Positions 1 through 11,490 are shown, numbered from the stretch's first letter. The stretch is 64,000 bases of DNA from Ciona savignyi (GCA_000149265.1 CH001257.1:368820-432819); one strand, 5' to 3'. Notes: generated by a model from the sequence alone, not told the origin. A program made the numbers and translations.

Positions 1-1560
1 TTTACTCTTTCGTGAGTTGTATTATGCGTTATTCGTGAGTGGTATTATGCGCGCTAAAATCAAAATTATATGCCATGTAGTCTATAACCATCGTAGGTTC
101 GCCCATTCAAATTGCAATCTCGCGAGCGTAGGTTGGACTATTCATATTTATACCGCCGTCAGTTGACATAGAACGTTACACCGCCGTCAGTTGACATAGA
201 ACTGCCGTTTATCACTCAGATTATAGTAGCTATTGCAGTGTTGTAATATTTAATGTCACTCTCATTTGTTTTTCTAAAATCACTGTATAAATGTACACCT
301 TCACGTGGGCACAAACATTTAGAGTAGAATAATACTAACAAAAGTAGTTTAAAACGAATACGCCAAATACTCATATTCATAGGGAGCAAATTTATAAACT
401 GTAGCACTCGTAAGGTCGAATAGTTACTTTACTTAGTAAAGGAGCTGTGGACCAGACGATTTTACTTGCTAGGGCGGATCTGACCAGTCATTTTGAAAAC
501 CGTAGGAAAAATTGACGTCACAATCACCGACGTCATGATTGAGAGTTCGTGCGCACCAATCATGCCAGGAGTGTAAACGTCACTATCAGCATTATGACGT
601 CAAAAAATGAAAACCGTTACCGACCACGAAACTTCTCTTTAAAGGGGGATCAAGTAATGACGAATTTGTTTTTTTTAACATTTTTAATTTTTCATCTAAA
701 TTTTTGTTTCGGATAAAATCTGTAACAAGTTTCGGATTGCTTCATTTCTAGGTCACCACTTTTAGTTTAATTTTATTTACTTATCATAGTTGAAATTTAT
801 TGAACATATGTATGTGTATTCATTATGTTACCCAACACAGTCATTATGTGACACAAGTCGTCGAATGTTCGTTTTGTTATGCGATTGGTTGGGTTGAATC
901 CTGTTGATCGACAGGTTTCTCACTAATATCAATTGAAAGCTAGTTGTTTCACCAATGAGTTTAACATAGGTTAGGTAGAACAAGGAAATGTGGCGTGGTT
1001 ACAACGTCACCAGGGAAAGGTGTTGTACAAAGCTAGTAATTGCCGGTAGTTGTAGTTACTCCAGGATCGTATTGCCGCCAGACCAACTTGAAGTTATAGT
1101 TGCTGTACTGTCACTTAATCGTGAAGCAAAATGATAATCGAGCATTCGTTGGAAATTGGGAGATTCGCGTTGACATCCGCCATTTTGCTTTGGGCATTAC
1201 CGGACAGCTTGTTAGCTTCTTAATGTCATGCCGGACAGTTAGCCGAAGGCTGCTTAGGTTTGAGCTTAAACTTAATGGATTTTCAATATGCAGAATCAAT
1301 TTTAAATCGCATCAACGTAAAGGCAACACCAAGTAAATTACCCATTTATTTCTGCAACAATTCATACGAATACAAATGGTGTGGACACATTGTGCAAATG
1401 AAATTATTGTTTAAACGGTGTCGTTTATCGGGTTTGTTTATTAACACCGTTGGTAATGAGACATGTTTAATTATGCAACATTTAAATCAGTGTATAAATG
1501 TAATTTTTTACAAATACATGAAAACCCAATACATTACTAATAAGAGTTTGTAATCTTATA
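1..1560. repeat. 3' flank of peptide gene A, segmental duplicate of 36415-38165
   Basis: No gene is seen here. The stretch matches 36415-38165 over most of its length: both begin near an ACTCTTTCGTGAGTTGTATT motif, carry a cluster of TGACGTCA-like sites and end in the sequence downstream of a peptide gene. The part from about 880 on also matches 39650-40430. The short reading frames in this stretch have no codon structure or motif and are judged non-coding. Confidence 0.7.
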
Positions 1561-1627
1561 TTCACATTGAGACTGGAGGTGACATGAAAATGAGGTGTGA
1601 AAAAAGTAACAGAATGTTTTCAAATTA

Positions 1628-1901
1628 CTAGTTTTTAATCCAATTCCGCGACGACAAATGCTTGAAACCTGATCCGGGCGGTTTTTCAAAAGATCGCTTC
1701 ACTCTTTCTTGGTTATCTGTGATCTCCTCATCTGCCGAACGTCTTTCTCGCTCTATCCTAATCGGCGAAATATATTTAAATTTGAAAGGTTCGAATAATT
1801 GCGTAGAGCAAAATGACTAACTTATTTTCCAGATCAGCACCATTAATTTCAATAAACGCCACCAAGATAGCAAAACATAAAAAAAACCGCATCCGTGACA
1901 T
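1628..1901 (-). CDS. Secreted cationic peptide precursor, copy A (two exons)
   Basis: Exon 1 is 1901-1822 and exon 2 is 1757-1628 (stop TAG), giving 69 residues. Exon 1 encodes a signal peptide (about residues 1-22, hydrophobic core LCFAILVAF). Exon 2 encodes a furin-type RERR site, a short acidic spacer, a second furin-type site (RVKR) and a basic tail of about 21 residues ending in SSRNWIKN. It has three oddities. The donor is GTTAGT where the others have GTAAGT. The ATG that begins the family's exon 2 is ATA here. Nine spacer residues (27 bases) are missing, in frame. Upstream on the minus strand are TTCCGGAA (2013-2020) and a TATA box (about 1980-1988). The architecture is that of furin-processed host-defence or signalling peptides; the function is inferred, and I do not recognise a named family. 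Confidence 0.72.
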
Positions 1902-2576
1902 TTCTTTATTGTTATGCAAACAGTTAGTAGGTCTACTCAAGTAAACGATTTTTGAGACTGTTTATTGGGTCGCAAAACTCATATATATGGGTATTAGCGA
2001 ATGGATGATAATTTCCGGAAAGATTCGTCCAAAAAAAACGTTCTGTTGTATTCTGTCACGTATTAAAGGTTCGATGATTGATGATCACTGCACATTTTAA
2101 AATTTAACATTTAATTTTTTATGTATTTAGCCCAACCGAACAATTATCGTCGACAAGTAATGTGAGAAGCACTTCTGAGTAAAGTGCTCGTTGCATGACT
2201 GGACAGACAGCAAGTAAATAAATACACCGACATCTTAATGATTAATTAGACCTACATTTTTCTGGTGTATATCGCATAACATACTTTTAAGCATTTAACT
2301 TTTTTAACTTTACTGGAATTTAAATTAAAAAGAGTTGTTCAACGAGGCGTTCAACCAATTATCTTACTATCACTTTAATGTATAGTGATCTCACAAAAAA
2401 GCTGTAACACAAAATCCTGCCACAGAAAGTGTTAGATTTTTAATAATTTAAAATTAAGGTTGAGATCCGCGGACTAAACACAAATCCTTCCATTTTTTTG
2501 CTTAACGATTTTAAGCAGGTTCCCCTCCGTACATTGATAACTTTTTTCCAGTAACACACCAAGAAAATGCACAATT
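1902..2576 (-). promoter_or_regulatory. Upstream region of peptide gene A
   Basis: On the minus strand this holds the conserved TATA box (about 1980-1988), TTCCGGAA (2013-2020) and a further upstream module. It is closely similar to 40868-41460 upstream of copy H. No coding sequence is seen. Its far end is the insertion point of the tandem-unit element at 2586-4114. Confidence 0.6.
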
Positions 2577-2585
2577 AACAGCTTC

Positions 2586-4114
2586 AATTTTTCAATTGGG
2601 ACACATATTGTTTTTGTCCGTTTTTTTTTTCTTTTTTTTTTTTCGTCAAAGGTTTGACAGGCATGGCATGGCGCCCCGACATCTACCAGAAGGAATAATG
2701 GAATCGTTATGAAACTTAGCTATTTGTTGGACAACATGGTCTAGATATGCAGAAACCAAAATTTTGGGTGATAAATCAAGGGGAATTCCCCTGGGAAGTT
2801 AAAAACCAAAACAGTATTTCTTATGAAAAAATTAGCTTTTTGTGGCATAGCGCTTAAACAGCTGCTCCAATTTAAATAATATTTGGTGGAACGTAAGTGC
2901 ATTACACACTGATTTAACACTTGGAAGAAATAAAAAATTTACCTGGGAAAATACCCTAAAAAATTAGATTTTTTTCTCAAATCATGATTGTGACAGGCAT
3001 GGCATGTCGCCCCGACATCTACCAGAAGGAATAACGGAATCGTAATGAAACTTAGCCATGTGTTAGACAAGATGGTCTAGATATGCAGAAACCAACATTT
3101 TGGGTGATAAATCAAGGGGAATTCCCCTGGGAGGTTAAAAACCAAGAACGGTATTTTTTATGAAAAAAATCGATTTTTGTGGCATAGCGCTTAAACGGCT
3201 GCTCCAATTTGAATAAGATTTAGTGGAATGTAAGTGCATTACCTACTAATTTAACAGTTAGAAAAAATATAAAATAATATTAAGGGAAATACCCTAAAAA
3301 ATAAGATTTTGTTCTCAAATCATGACTGTGACAGGCATGGCATGACGCCTCGACATCTACCAAATGGAATAATAAAATAGTAATAAAGCTTTGTCATTTG
3401 TTAGACAACATGGTCTAGATACACAGGAGCAAAATTGTGGATGATAAATCTAGGGGAACTCCCCGGAGACGTTAAAATCCAAAACGGTTATTTTTCTAAA
3501 AAAATAGCTTTTCGGAACATAGCGTTTAACCGGCTGCTCTAATTTTGATCAGATTTGGTGGAATGCTAGATCGTTAGCCACCCTGTGATAACTTAAAAGA
3601 AAGAAAACATTTACATAGGGTAACTCCTTTAAAAACGAAAAGATGTTCCTGACTCATGATTGTGACAGGTATGCCACATTGCACTGACACCTCCAACAAG
3701 GATTCGTCAAATCGGATTAAAACTTTAAGAATTGATAGTTAACATGACCCACATATGTAAAAACATAAACTTATTTACCAAGCCCATGGGGAATTCCCCG
3801 AAGCCATGAAAACTAAATCGAACTGTTTTAGGAATTTAACTTTATTTCAATACAGCACTTAAAAAAGCTTTAATTTATAACATTTGTGATGAAATCTTTG
3901 TAAGCCTATCACGATTGTTCTTTTTACCTACACATGGAGAAGAAGTTTGGTTTGATAACTATGGGACCCATGAGTTTATGCTTGCAGAAACAATAACTAC
4001 ATACACAGTGTATAAAATACAAAATGTGGTTAGGGACCCTGTAACATGAATATATGGCATACGACATGTGTTTTACAAATAGTGATGGTTAAACACGTGG
4101 TTGACACTCTCTAG
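2586..4114 (+). mobile_element. Tandem-unit (Helitron-like) element 1
   Basis: This is a non-coding element made of about four degenerate ~330-base units, each with an AGGGGAATTCCCCT-like palindrome and a 'GACAGGCATGGCATG..CCCCGACATCTACC' block. The right end is GTTGACACTCTCTAG followed by T, preceded by an imperfect palindrome (AAACACGTGGTT) 11-12 bases inside, as in Helitron 3' ends. The left end is next to a GGGACACATATTG block. The paralogous flank near 41460 lacks the element, so that site serves as an empty-site comparison. The Helitron assignment is inferred from termini only; no Rep/helicase is present. Confidence 0.6.
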
Positions 4115-4177
4115 TTTTACGAAGATCTGCTCCACTTTTACAAATTTACGGCTAAATAAGAACAACATCGCCTAGTT

Positions 4178-4728
4178 CAGGGGTCGGCAACCTTTTTAAA
4201 GTCGCGGGCCAAAACCAAACTCAGCATGACTTGGCGGGCCGTAATAAATTTCTCAACTCCACATTAACTTTTCTACGGTTTGATAACATTTCAAGATTGC
4301 AAAATCAATTAGAAAAATATATGTTTACAACCTAGTATTATCTATTGTACAGAACTTTAGTTAGTAAAGAACACGATGCAAACACATGAAATAGCGAAAA
4401 CGATGTATGTTGTGTCATAATATGTGTCATGATGTCATAATATTACAATCGGATTGCTTTTACTCTCACTAATACGCATGCCAACAAACATACACACTTA
4501 TTGCTTTCTCTCAAAGCATTTTCTTTGTCTGCACGCACACATTCTTAATTGACACTGTCAGGCGCATTTTTTATTATTGCCGCATAGATTGTTGAAATTC
4601 ATCAAAATCTAAGATTGCAGATGACACAGTGGGCCGTATTTTATAATACTTCAGTAAGATGTCTCGGGCCGGATAATTTTGCTCGGCGGGCTGGAAACGG
4701 CCCGCGGGCCGTAGGTTGCCGACCCCTG
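4178..4728. mobile_element. hAT-family MITE with 8-base target duplication
   Basis: The 551-base element begins CAGGGGTCGGCAACC and ends GGTTGCCGACCCCTG, the inverted termini typical of hAT elements. It is flanked by a perfect 8-base duplication, GCCTAGTT, at 4170-4177 and 4729-4736. The related locus at about 41500-41520 lacks it. No transposase frame remains. A longer relative lies at 8120-10717. Confidence 0.92.
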
Positions 4729-4736
4729 GCCTAGTT

Positions 4737-5287
4737 TACCACATGACGATTTCACCACAAAGAAGCAATGGAGAATTACCACCACTGTTACTTAGCAAAA
4801 CTCTCAAATACCATGACTAAGAAAGTACCACTCGTCAGATCAGAACGAGCATAAAGGTCTATAAATTGGTTCGACTGATCACGTTTGAGCCTAAAGCAGC
4901 TACATTAATGGGTTCCCAGTATGCAGAAACAATTTTAATCGCATTAACGTTGGGGCAAAACATAGAAAATTATCTATGTATTTCTGCAACAATTAATACG
5001 AATACAAATGGTGTGGACACATGGTGCATATGCAATTATCATTTTAACATTGGCTTTCAAAGGGTTTGTTTATTAACACTGTTGGTAATGAGACATGTTT
5101 AATTATGTTAACAAAAAAATCAGTGTAATAATGGAACTTTATACAAATACATGGGATCCTAAAGCATTACTAAAATAATGTGTAATTAATAAGAAATTAA
5201 TTAATAAGAGTTGGTAATCTTACAGCCACATTAAGCCTGGAGGTGACATGAAAAAAGGTGTGAAAAAAGTAACAGAATGTTTTCAAA
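4737..5287. repeat. 3' flank of peptide gene B
   Basis: Duplicated flanking sequence without a gene. 4737-4870 matches 41520-41655. 4880-5270 matches the downstream flanks of copies A (about 1265-1610), G and H. A recurring block around 'ATGGGTTCCCAGTATGCAGAA' is shared by all of these. Confidence 0.6.
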
Positions 5288-5642
5288 TTACTTGTTTTTA
5301 ATCCAATTTCGCGACGACAAATGCTTGAAACCTGTCATTGGCGGTCGCTCTTTAAAGGAGCGTTTCACCCTTCCTTCTTTGTTATCTGTGATCTCCTCAT
5401 CAGCGGAAAGCAGATCCAGCATCTCTTGTTCTGTCGAACGTCTTTCTCGCTCCATCCTAATCGGCGATTTAAAACATGAAAATTAGACTAGGTTTGTAAA
5501 CAACATCATTCAAATATTTAAATTCGAAAGGTTTGAAAAGTGCGGAGAGGAAAAAGACTTACTTATTTTCCTGGTCAGCATCACAAATTTCAAAAAACGC
5601 CACCAAGATGGCAAAACACAGCAAAACCCGTAGCGGTGACAT
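5288..5642 (-). CDS. Secreted cationic peptide precursor, copy B (two exons)
   Basis: Exon 1 is 5642-5563 (donor GTAAGT) and exon 2 is 5456-5288 (acceptor ATTAG, stop TAA), giving 82 residues. Residues 1-22 are a signal peptide starting MSPLRVLLCF. Then come MERERR|S, an acidic spacer of about 25 residues rich in E and D, GRVKR|S, and a basic tail of 23 residues with the motifs ERPPMTGFK and SSRNWIKNK (six K/R against one E). Both RxRR and RxKR fit the furin consensus, so secretion-pathway cleavage should release the tail. The gene is divergent from copy C (6355), sharing a ~710-base intergenic region. Its TTCCGGAA is at 5747-5754 and the TATA box at about 5714-5722. An antimicrobial or hormone role is inferred from architecture and charge only. 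Confidence 0.8.
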
Positions 5643-6354
5643 CTCTTTGATATTGTAAAACAGTAAGTACTCAATTAAACGATTTTTGAGACTGTTTATT
5701 TGGTCCTAAAACCCATATATATGGGGATAAGCGTCTGCATGGTCATTTCCGGAAAGATTCGTCCAAAAAAACGTTCTGTTTTATTCTGTCACGAATTAAA
5801 GGTCCACCGAGATCAGATTTAATGATCACTGCACATATTTAATTTTTCATTTATTTAGCCCAACCGAACAGGATATTATCGTCTACATATAAAGTCACGT
5901 AGCCTTTTTTTGTGACGTGATGCTTTGCACGACTGGGCAAACTCCAACTAAATAAAAACACCTACAGCTTAACGATTTATTGGACCTGCTCTTTTGTGAT
6001 ATATTGCATTACGTATATTTAAAATAAGATGTGGGTCTGTTTATTTACTAGCTGTTTGGTCTGTCGTGCAAAGGACCCGTCAGCAAAAAGTGCTTCGTGA
6101 CTTCATTTGAAGACGATAATTTCCTGTTCGTTTGGGCTAAATAAATGTATCTTTAAAAAAGTGCATTTAAAAGGTAAAACCTGGTCTAAGCGGACTTTTA
6201 TTTCGTAACAGAATATAATAGAACGTTTTTTGAACAAATCTTTCCGGAAATGACCATGCAATCGCTAATCCCCTTATATATATGAGTTTACGACCAAATA
6301 AAGAGTCTCAAAATTGTTGACTTGAGTACTTACTGTTTGTACAACATCAAAGAG
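5643..6354. promoter_or_regulatory. Divergent promoter region between peptide copies B and C
   Basis: The region is arranged as an inverted duplication. Each side has TTCCGGAA (5747-5754 and 6242-6249), a 'TCGCTAATCCCC'-like stretch, a TATA box (about 5714-5722 and 6275-6283) and an upstream 'GTCGTGCAAAG..CGTCA' block. The same blocks recur upstream of copies A, D, G and H and in the exon-less relics. TTCCGGAA is a palindromic ETS-type core; the binding factor is inferred. Confidence 0.65.
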
Positions 6355-6697
6355 ATGACACCGATACGGGTTTTGTTATGTTTTGCCATCTTGGTGGCGT
6401 TTATTGAAATTTGTGCTGCTGATCAGAAAAATAAGTAAGTCGTTTTCCTTTACGCAATTATTCGTACATTTTGCATTTTAATATTTGCTTAAAGTTGTTC
6501 GCAAACCTAGTCTAATCTTCATTTTTTGATCGTCGATTAGTATGGAGCGAGAAAGACGTTCGACAGAACAGGAGATGTTTGATCTCCTATTCGCTGATGA
6601 GGAGATCACAGATAACCAAGAAAGGGTGAAACGATCTATTAAAAGGCCGCCAATGGGAGGTTTCCTTTCACGTCGTAGAATTGGATTTAAAAACTAG
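6355..6697 (+). CDS. Secreted cationic peptide precursor, copy C (two exons)
   Basis: Exon 1 is 6355-6434 and exon 2 is 6541-6697, giving 78 residues. The intron is 106 bases with GTAAGT and TTAG borders. The signal peptide begins MTPIRVLLCFAILVAFIEIC. The propart carries RERR|S and RVKR|S around an acidic spacer. The tail of 20 residues contains PPMGGFLSRRR and ends GFKN (six basic, no acidic residues). This tail and that of copy D form one subtype (FLSxRR..GFKN), while A, B, G and H form the other (RNWIK ending). AATAAA signals follow at 6831-6840. The unit 5990-8119 is duplicated at 17700-19750 (copy D). Confidence 0.82.
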
Positions 6698-7460
6698 TCG
6701 TTAAAAAACATTCTGTAACTCATTTCCACTTTTCATTCATGTCACCTCCAAGCTTAATGTGACTGTAAGATTAATAACTTTTTTGAGTAATGTTATACGA
6801 TTTCATGTACATTCGCATTGATTTTAATGTAATAAATAAACAAACCTAATTGAAGCCACCGTTACAATAATAAATGCTTAAGTGCCAGGTGTTTACACAA
6901 ATTGGGTAAATTGGTCAGGATATAAATTTGAAAAATTGTTTAGGCGTTGTCGTATTCTTTTGTGGCTGAAAGTTTCGCGCGACTAATTCATGTCCAGCAA
7001 TTAATTAAAACCCGAACATGTGGTGTACAAACCTTAACAAAACTATTCTAAACCTGCATGTACATTATTGGAAAGCACCATGACGGTCAAACAAAACAAA
7101 ATACGGATCAAAAACATATTAAATTGACCTCAGCAACGCCCTGGTTTATAATTTGCTCATATCGGTCTATTTTTACAGGCATGTTCGTTCTTACAACAAA
7201 AATTCGACCGATTAGACAAAGGTACTGAACAGGAACACATAAGATTGTACAAGCAAACGGGAGAATGTTTTATACAAATAATACTACTTATACTACATAT
7301 ATGTTTGAACAAATAAGACAAGACATGGAACCGACGATTAAAACCCAAATTGTATAAATATGAGTAATAAAGTTTGAAATATTATATTTCTGACTCGGCA
7401 TTTATCTAGGAATTTTTAGTAATATTAACAAAAGAAAAATGCATATTAAAAAATACATGT
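6698..7460 (+). other. 3' untranslated and downstream region of copy C
   Basis: It contains the polyadenylation signal region (AATAAATAAA, 6831-6840) and a flank closely matching 18452-19080 downstream of copy D. I see no gene in it. Confidence 0.55.
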
Positions 7461-7469
7461 CCAATTAAT

Positions 7470-7975
7470 TATTAAGATGTGGGTATGCTTATTTACTTGC
7501 TGGTTGGTAAGACATGCAAAGGACACGTCACCAAAAAGTGCTTCGGGACTCCTTTTTTAGACGATAATTTCCTGTTCGGTGAAACTAAATAAATGATCTT
7601 TAAAAACCTCCATTAAAAAAATTATAAAGCCTCTCGGCGGACCTTTAATACGTGACAGAATTTGTCAAAACGATTTGTTGGTCAGTCGTCCCGAAAATAA
7701 CCAGTTGACAATCCCCTTTGGAGGAACGAGTCGTTTAAAGATACTCTCTAACTATTTCCACAGAACATTATTAAATCAACCCCAGGTTTAATGTAACTTT
7801 TGTATTATTAAATCTTATCATTTTGCTTTTGGATTTCATGTACATTCACATAACCAACCATGTAAATAAACAAACCTGATGGAAGTAAAATGATAGTTAC
7901 ATAAGTCATAGGTCTCTACACCATTTGTATTATTTGTTGTAGAAATAAATAGGTGATTCCCTTAACACTGTTGCT
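7470..7975 (+). pseudogene. Exon-less relic of a peptide gene (R1)
   Basis: About 760 bases downstream of copy C the family's upstream module reappears in the same orientation: 'TTTACTTGCTG..GCAAAGGACACGTCACC', then 'ATAATTTCCTGTTCGGT' and a decayed remnant of the TTCCGGAA/TATA zone. It passes directly into family 3' sequence (TTTCATGTACATTC..AATAAACAAACC) with both exons and the intron missing. An almost identical relic follows copy D (19100-19605), so the loss predates that duplication. Confidence 0.65.
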
Positions 7976-8381
7976 TCACTCATCGTTAATGCGATTTAAA
8001 TTTGGGTCTGCATACTGGTAACCCATTATGGTAGCAGATTAAGCTCGAACTTTAACGATCAACGTAAGCATAAAACAGATAGTCCGATTGATATGAATTT
8101 ATATCTGTATACACTATACCAGGGGTCGGCAACCTACGGCCCGCGGGCCGCATCCGGCCCGCCAAGCAAAATCATTCGGCCCAAGACATCTCACTGAAGT
8201 ATTAAAGAATGCGGCCCATTGTGTCATCTGCAATCTTAGATTTTGATAAATTTCAACAATCTATGCGGCAATAATAAAAAACGTGCCTGACCGTGTCTAT
8301 TGAGAATGTGTGCGTGCAGACAAAGAAAATGCTTTGAGAGAAGCCAATAAGTGTATGTGTTTGTTGGCATGGGTTAGTGAG

Positions 8382-10399
8382 TGTTCTGAATTTGCCTTAT
8401 TGCCCCTTAGCAGTTACGCGCTTTTCTTCAGCGAAGTTTATTGAATGCGGTAATGCGGTAACTGAAACAAATGAACACAATATAAATAATACGAAACAAT
8501 AAATAATGAACACAAAAGAATATAAATTAAATACCATCGTGATGCTATGAAGAGTGGAAGTCGTGAAATTATTTTTGTACTTTCGGTCGGATAATCCAAA
8601 ATATTTAAGCTTGCAATTTTGTTCTTAGCAGTAAGTACTTGAATTAAAAAGTCCGAAAATCGTCTGAGACCCAATGAATCAGAATGGTGAATTGGTGGCC
8701 AGGAATATAGCTTATCGGTAAACGCTTTGCTAATAACGCATTCGTTTCCATACCTCTTTTTAAGAGTTGATCTTGCGGCCTCATACGCTTCTTCCGATTG
8801 CAACAGAAAAAAACATCAACTACTTCCTTTGGTTCACCTCTTAAGTGTTGTTGTAGGAGATTAAGTTTCTGTGCAACGCAACTTGATCTCGCCTCTATCA
8901 GTGCATCGAATGCCGTTTCCCACGATGGAAACTTGATTGCGGTGCCGTCGAATACATCCACTTTTATATCAGGTAATCTATATGAAACAGAGGGTAAAGT
9001 GGTTATTGGAAGTGGTGCATTGTAATTAAAGGTGCTTTTCGGAGCGATTCGTTCGTGTCCCGCTGTTGTCGTTGCAAGGACGCTCTCTGCCGCCTGAGGA
9101 ATTGACGTGTGTTCGGCATGGTTCATTTGTTCGCAAACCGACGTACATTTGTTTACAGGTGGCAACTTTAAAATATCCTCTGGTCTTATTCCAAAAGGAT
9201 TTTCAATCTTTTCCGCTTCCAGACAAGCCGATGCTCGGGCGTCATTTTCTGCGATTTTACAGGAAATGCGATTTAAAGATACATCTTTATCGGCTTGCAT
9301 TTTTGCCAATTCTAGTTCATTTAGTTTCCTAGTGAAAGCGAGTTTTGCTTTTAAACCAGCAGCAGCGATATTTTGTTTGTAACGCTCCTTTTTTATCATT
9401 TCTTCCGCGGACTCACCCTTTCGACTTGAACGTTTGCAGGTTGAACTTTTGTAGGAGTTGGATTTCAAGGAGATTCTTTCTTGTCGAAGCTGAATCACAG
9501 TTATTTTTGCCTCTTGCTTAGCTTTAGCTAAAAGTTCCTGGCATTTGGTGATCCTCGAACCCTAACGTTTCGCGTTCGGTTGAATCGAGTTTCTCTATGA
9601 TCGTTTCCATGTTTGACTTTATCGATGATAAATTATAACTCGCATTTTGCACTCCGACAAAATCATTTCCAATTATGGCCATATCCAGTAAGTCTAATTT
9701 ATCGTTTAGTTCACCTTCCATTTGGTTCCAACTTTCATAGTTATCCCCATTATTAAGTTCGTTGTCTCGATGTCGATGTTTCCGTGTTGTTACATTTTCT
9801 TCTCCAGCTAAGTTCTGCATCGCCACGTCTGTCTCATCACTTCGGGCCACTGCTTGTGAGTCTCGCGTCTGCTGATTTGTTTCAGCCTCAAACGACGCGC
9901 TGCTTTCTTTGGGCAATTTCGTCTCCATCATGTGTAGTTAAATTGCCAATCCACTCAGTTACTGTTCTGAGTTTGCCTTATTGCCCCTTAGCAGTTACGC
10001 GCTTTTCTTCAGCGAAGTTTATTGAATGCGGTAATGCGGTAACTGAAACAAATGAACACAATATAAATAATACGAAACAATAAATAATGAACACAAAAGA
10101 ATATAAATTAAATACCTGAGTTTGGGGGATTAGGCAGGTCAATCCGTTCACTACAGATTAATCTTACTTTCTATTTAACACAATCGCTTTGACTATTTTC
10201 AACGCTTATGGTCGTTTCACCACGGACTCACGTACAACTAAAAAGGTCACCGAAAATACTAAAGAAATAAACTAAAGCCACGCCTTACACGTGTACAAAA
10301 CAAAGAGAACAAAGGATAAAAAGGCAAATGAGAGAAAATAATGACGTCATAGAAAACAGGAAATAATAATCTAAATCAACAAAAACTCTCGCATTAACA
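8382..10399 (-). mobile_element. Internally deleted LTR retrotransposon (BEL/Pao-type gag) inside the hAT
   Basis: A complete LTR (9963-10399; TGTTCTG..TTAACA, so TG..CA) and a partial LTR (8382-8535) flank an internal part of 1.4 kb. The 5-base target duplication GTGAG is at 8377-8381 and 10400-10404. In element orientation (minus strand) the intact LTR is the 5' one. The gag region then runs straight into the middle of the 3' LTR, so pol and the start of that LTR were deleted. The element cannot move alone. Confidence 0.85.
8534..9931 (-). pseudogene. gag of BEL/Pao-type retrotransposon, frameshifted and truncated
   Basis: The reading frame opens at 9931 with an acidic N-terminal part (to about 9545). 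It continues in another frame from about 9545 to 8800 (basic coiled-coil-like region, then a LPxIKVDVFDGTAIKFPSW motif and KLNLLQQHLRGEPKEVV), and in a third frame below 8803 (YEAARSTLKKRYGN, then KLYSWPPI and LRRFSDFL). These motifs, in this order, are those of the DUF1759 gag domain of BEL/Pao elements. Two one-base shifts break it, near 9545 and in a T-run near 8805. There is no protease, reverse transcriptase or integrase; the sequence ends in the partial LTR. Confidence 0.8.
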
Positions 10400-10732
10400 G
10401 TGAGAGAAGAAGCAATCCAATTGTAATTTTATGACATTATGACGTTATGACACATATTATGACATGTAACATTATGACACAACATACATCGTTTTTGCTA
10501 TTTCATATGTGTTTGCATCATGTTCTTTACTAACTAAAGTCCTGTACAATAAATAATACTAGGTAGTAAACATATATTTTTCTAATGGATTTTGCAATCT
10601 TAAAATGTTAACAAAGCGTATAAAAGTTGATGTGGAGTTGAGAAATTTATTACGGCCCGCCGAGATCATTATGAGTTTGGTTTTGGTCCGCGACTATGAA
10701 AAGGTTGCCGACCCCTGCACTATACAAACAAC

Positions 10733-10985
10733 AACGTTCGACCGATCGCTCGGTGGATTAGTGCGACGCCTTTCAACCGAAAGGTTGCATGTACGCAACT
10801 GGTCGCTATAGCTAGTGGTCGTGTCCATGGCCAAGCACTTAACAAACAATGCCCGAACCAAGCGAATTAATGGGATTTACCAAATTGAATGAACGTTTGT
10901 TATATCATACACAACACACTGCAATAGCTCCGGTAACCCGACGGTGGGCGCGAGGTGATCTGACGATTGCCCGTGTGTTAACCGC
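10733..10985 (+). mobile_element. tRNA-headed SINE, truncated
   Basis: The tRNA-like head (GGTGGATTAGTGCGACGCC..AAAGGTTGCA) is followed by the family body (GAATTAATGGG..CAACACACTGCAATAGCTCCGGTAACCCGACGGTGGGCGCGAG). The 3' tail with the TCCTA repeats is missing. Same family as the copy at 47196. Confidence 0.8.
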
Positions 10986-10999
10986 GTCCTCTATATTTA

Positions 11000-11490
11000 T
11001 TTCAGTTTGTTTATTTAAAAACTTGTTGTTTTCGTCCTACAAATTGTTATATATTTTTATCGGTTGTTTGGTCCTACAAATTGTTATAATTTTTTATCTG
11101 TATAATCTTTCACGAACTAGACCGGGTTTTAATACGGCGAACTAAAGGTCCGGCGAGACCGGGTTTTCAATATGAATGCACATGTTTAAATTTTTACGTA
11201 TTTAGTCCAACGGAACAGGAAGTTATTGTCTAAAAAAGTAACTAAGTACTTCTAGTGTGTAGCGTCCATTGCATGACTTGGTTTTATGTGCTGGCGGTAA
11301 ATACTATGCTTGCTGTATCTGCTGGAAACGCCCGCTCAAGAGTCAAGCGTTTAGACTTTCTATTCTGGTGGTGAAATGTTACTAGAGAATTGACAGTAAT
11401 ACAGTCTTTGTTCCCTTCAAGACAGTTTATAAATATTGTGTGGCATTTTTTTTTATAAATATTGTGTGGTGCAGTTAATATATACGAGGT
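11000..11490. other. No gene seen
   Basis: AT-rich sequence with two near-copies of a GGTCCTACAAATTGTTATA block. 11190-11290 resembles the distal upstream module of the peptide family (CCAACGGAACAGGAAGTTAT..). Otherwise nothing is recognisable. Confidence 0.4.

Larger units (their letters stand above)
8120..10717. mobile_element. hAT element carrying an LTR-retrotransposon insertion
   Basis: The termini CAGGGGTCGGCAACC and GGTTGCCGACCCCTG are flanked by a perfect 8-base duplication, CACTATAC (8112-8119 and 10718-10725). The outer parts (8120-8376, 10405-10717) match the MITE at 4178-4728 in inverted order. The middle is an LTR element inserted after a GTGAG target. The duplicate unit of copy D (about 19740) lacks the hAT, so the hAT moved in after the C/D duplication. 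Confidence 0.9.

Noticed and set aside
5277..5486. 69-codon plus-strand frame (and its like at 38198 and 40446)
   Set aside because: Antisense of exon 2 of peptide copies B, G and H. The splice sites, signal peptide and furin-type sites all lie on the minus strand.
8798..9382. Plus-strand frames at 8798-9025, 9066-9332 and 9107-9382
   Set aside because: Antisense of the decayed gag region and without any recognisable motif.
10849..11145. 98-codon plus-strand frame
   Set aside because: Its first half is SINE sequence and the second half is AT-rich with no motif.
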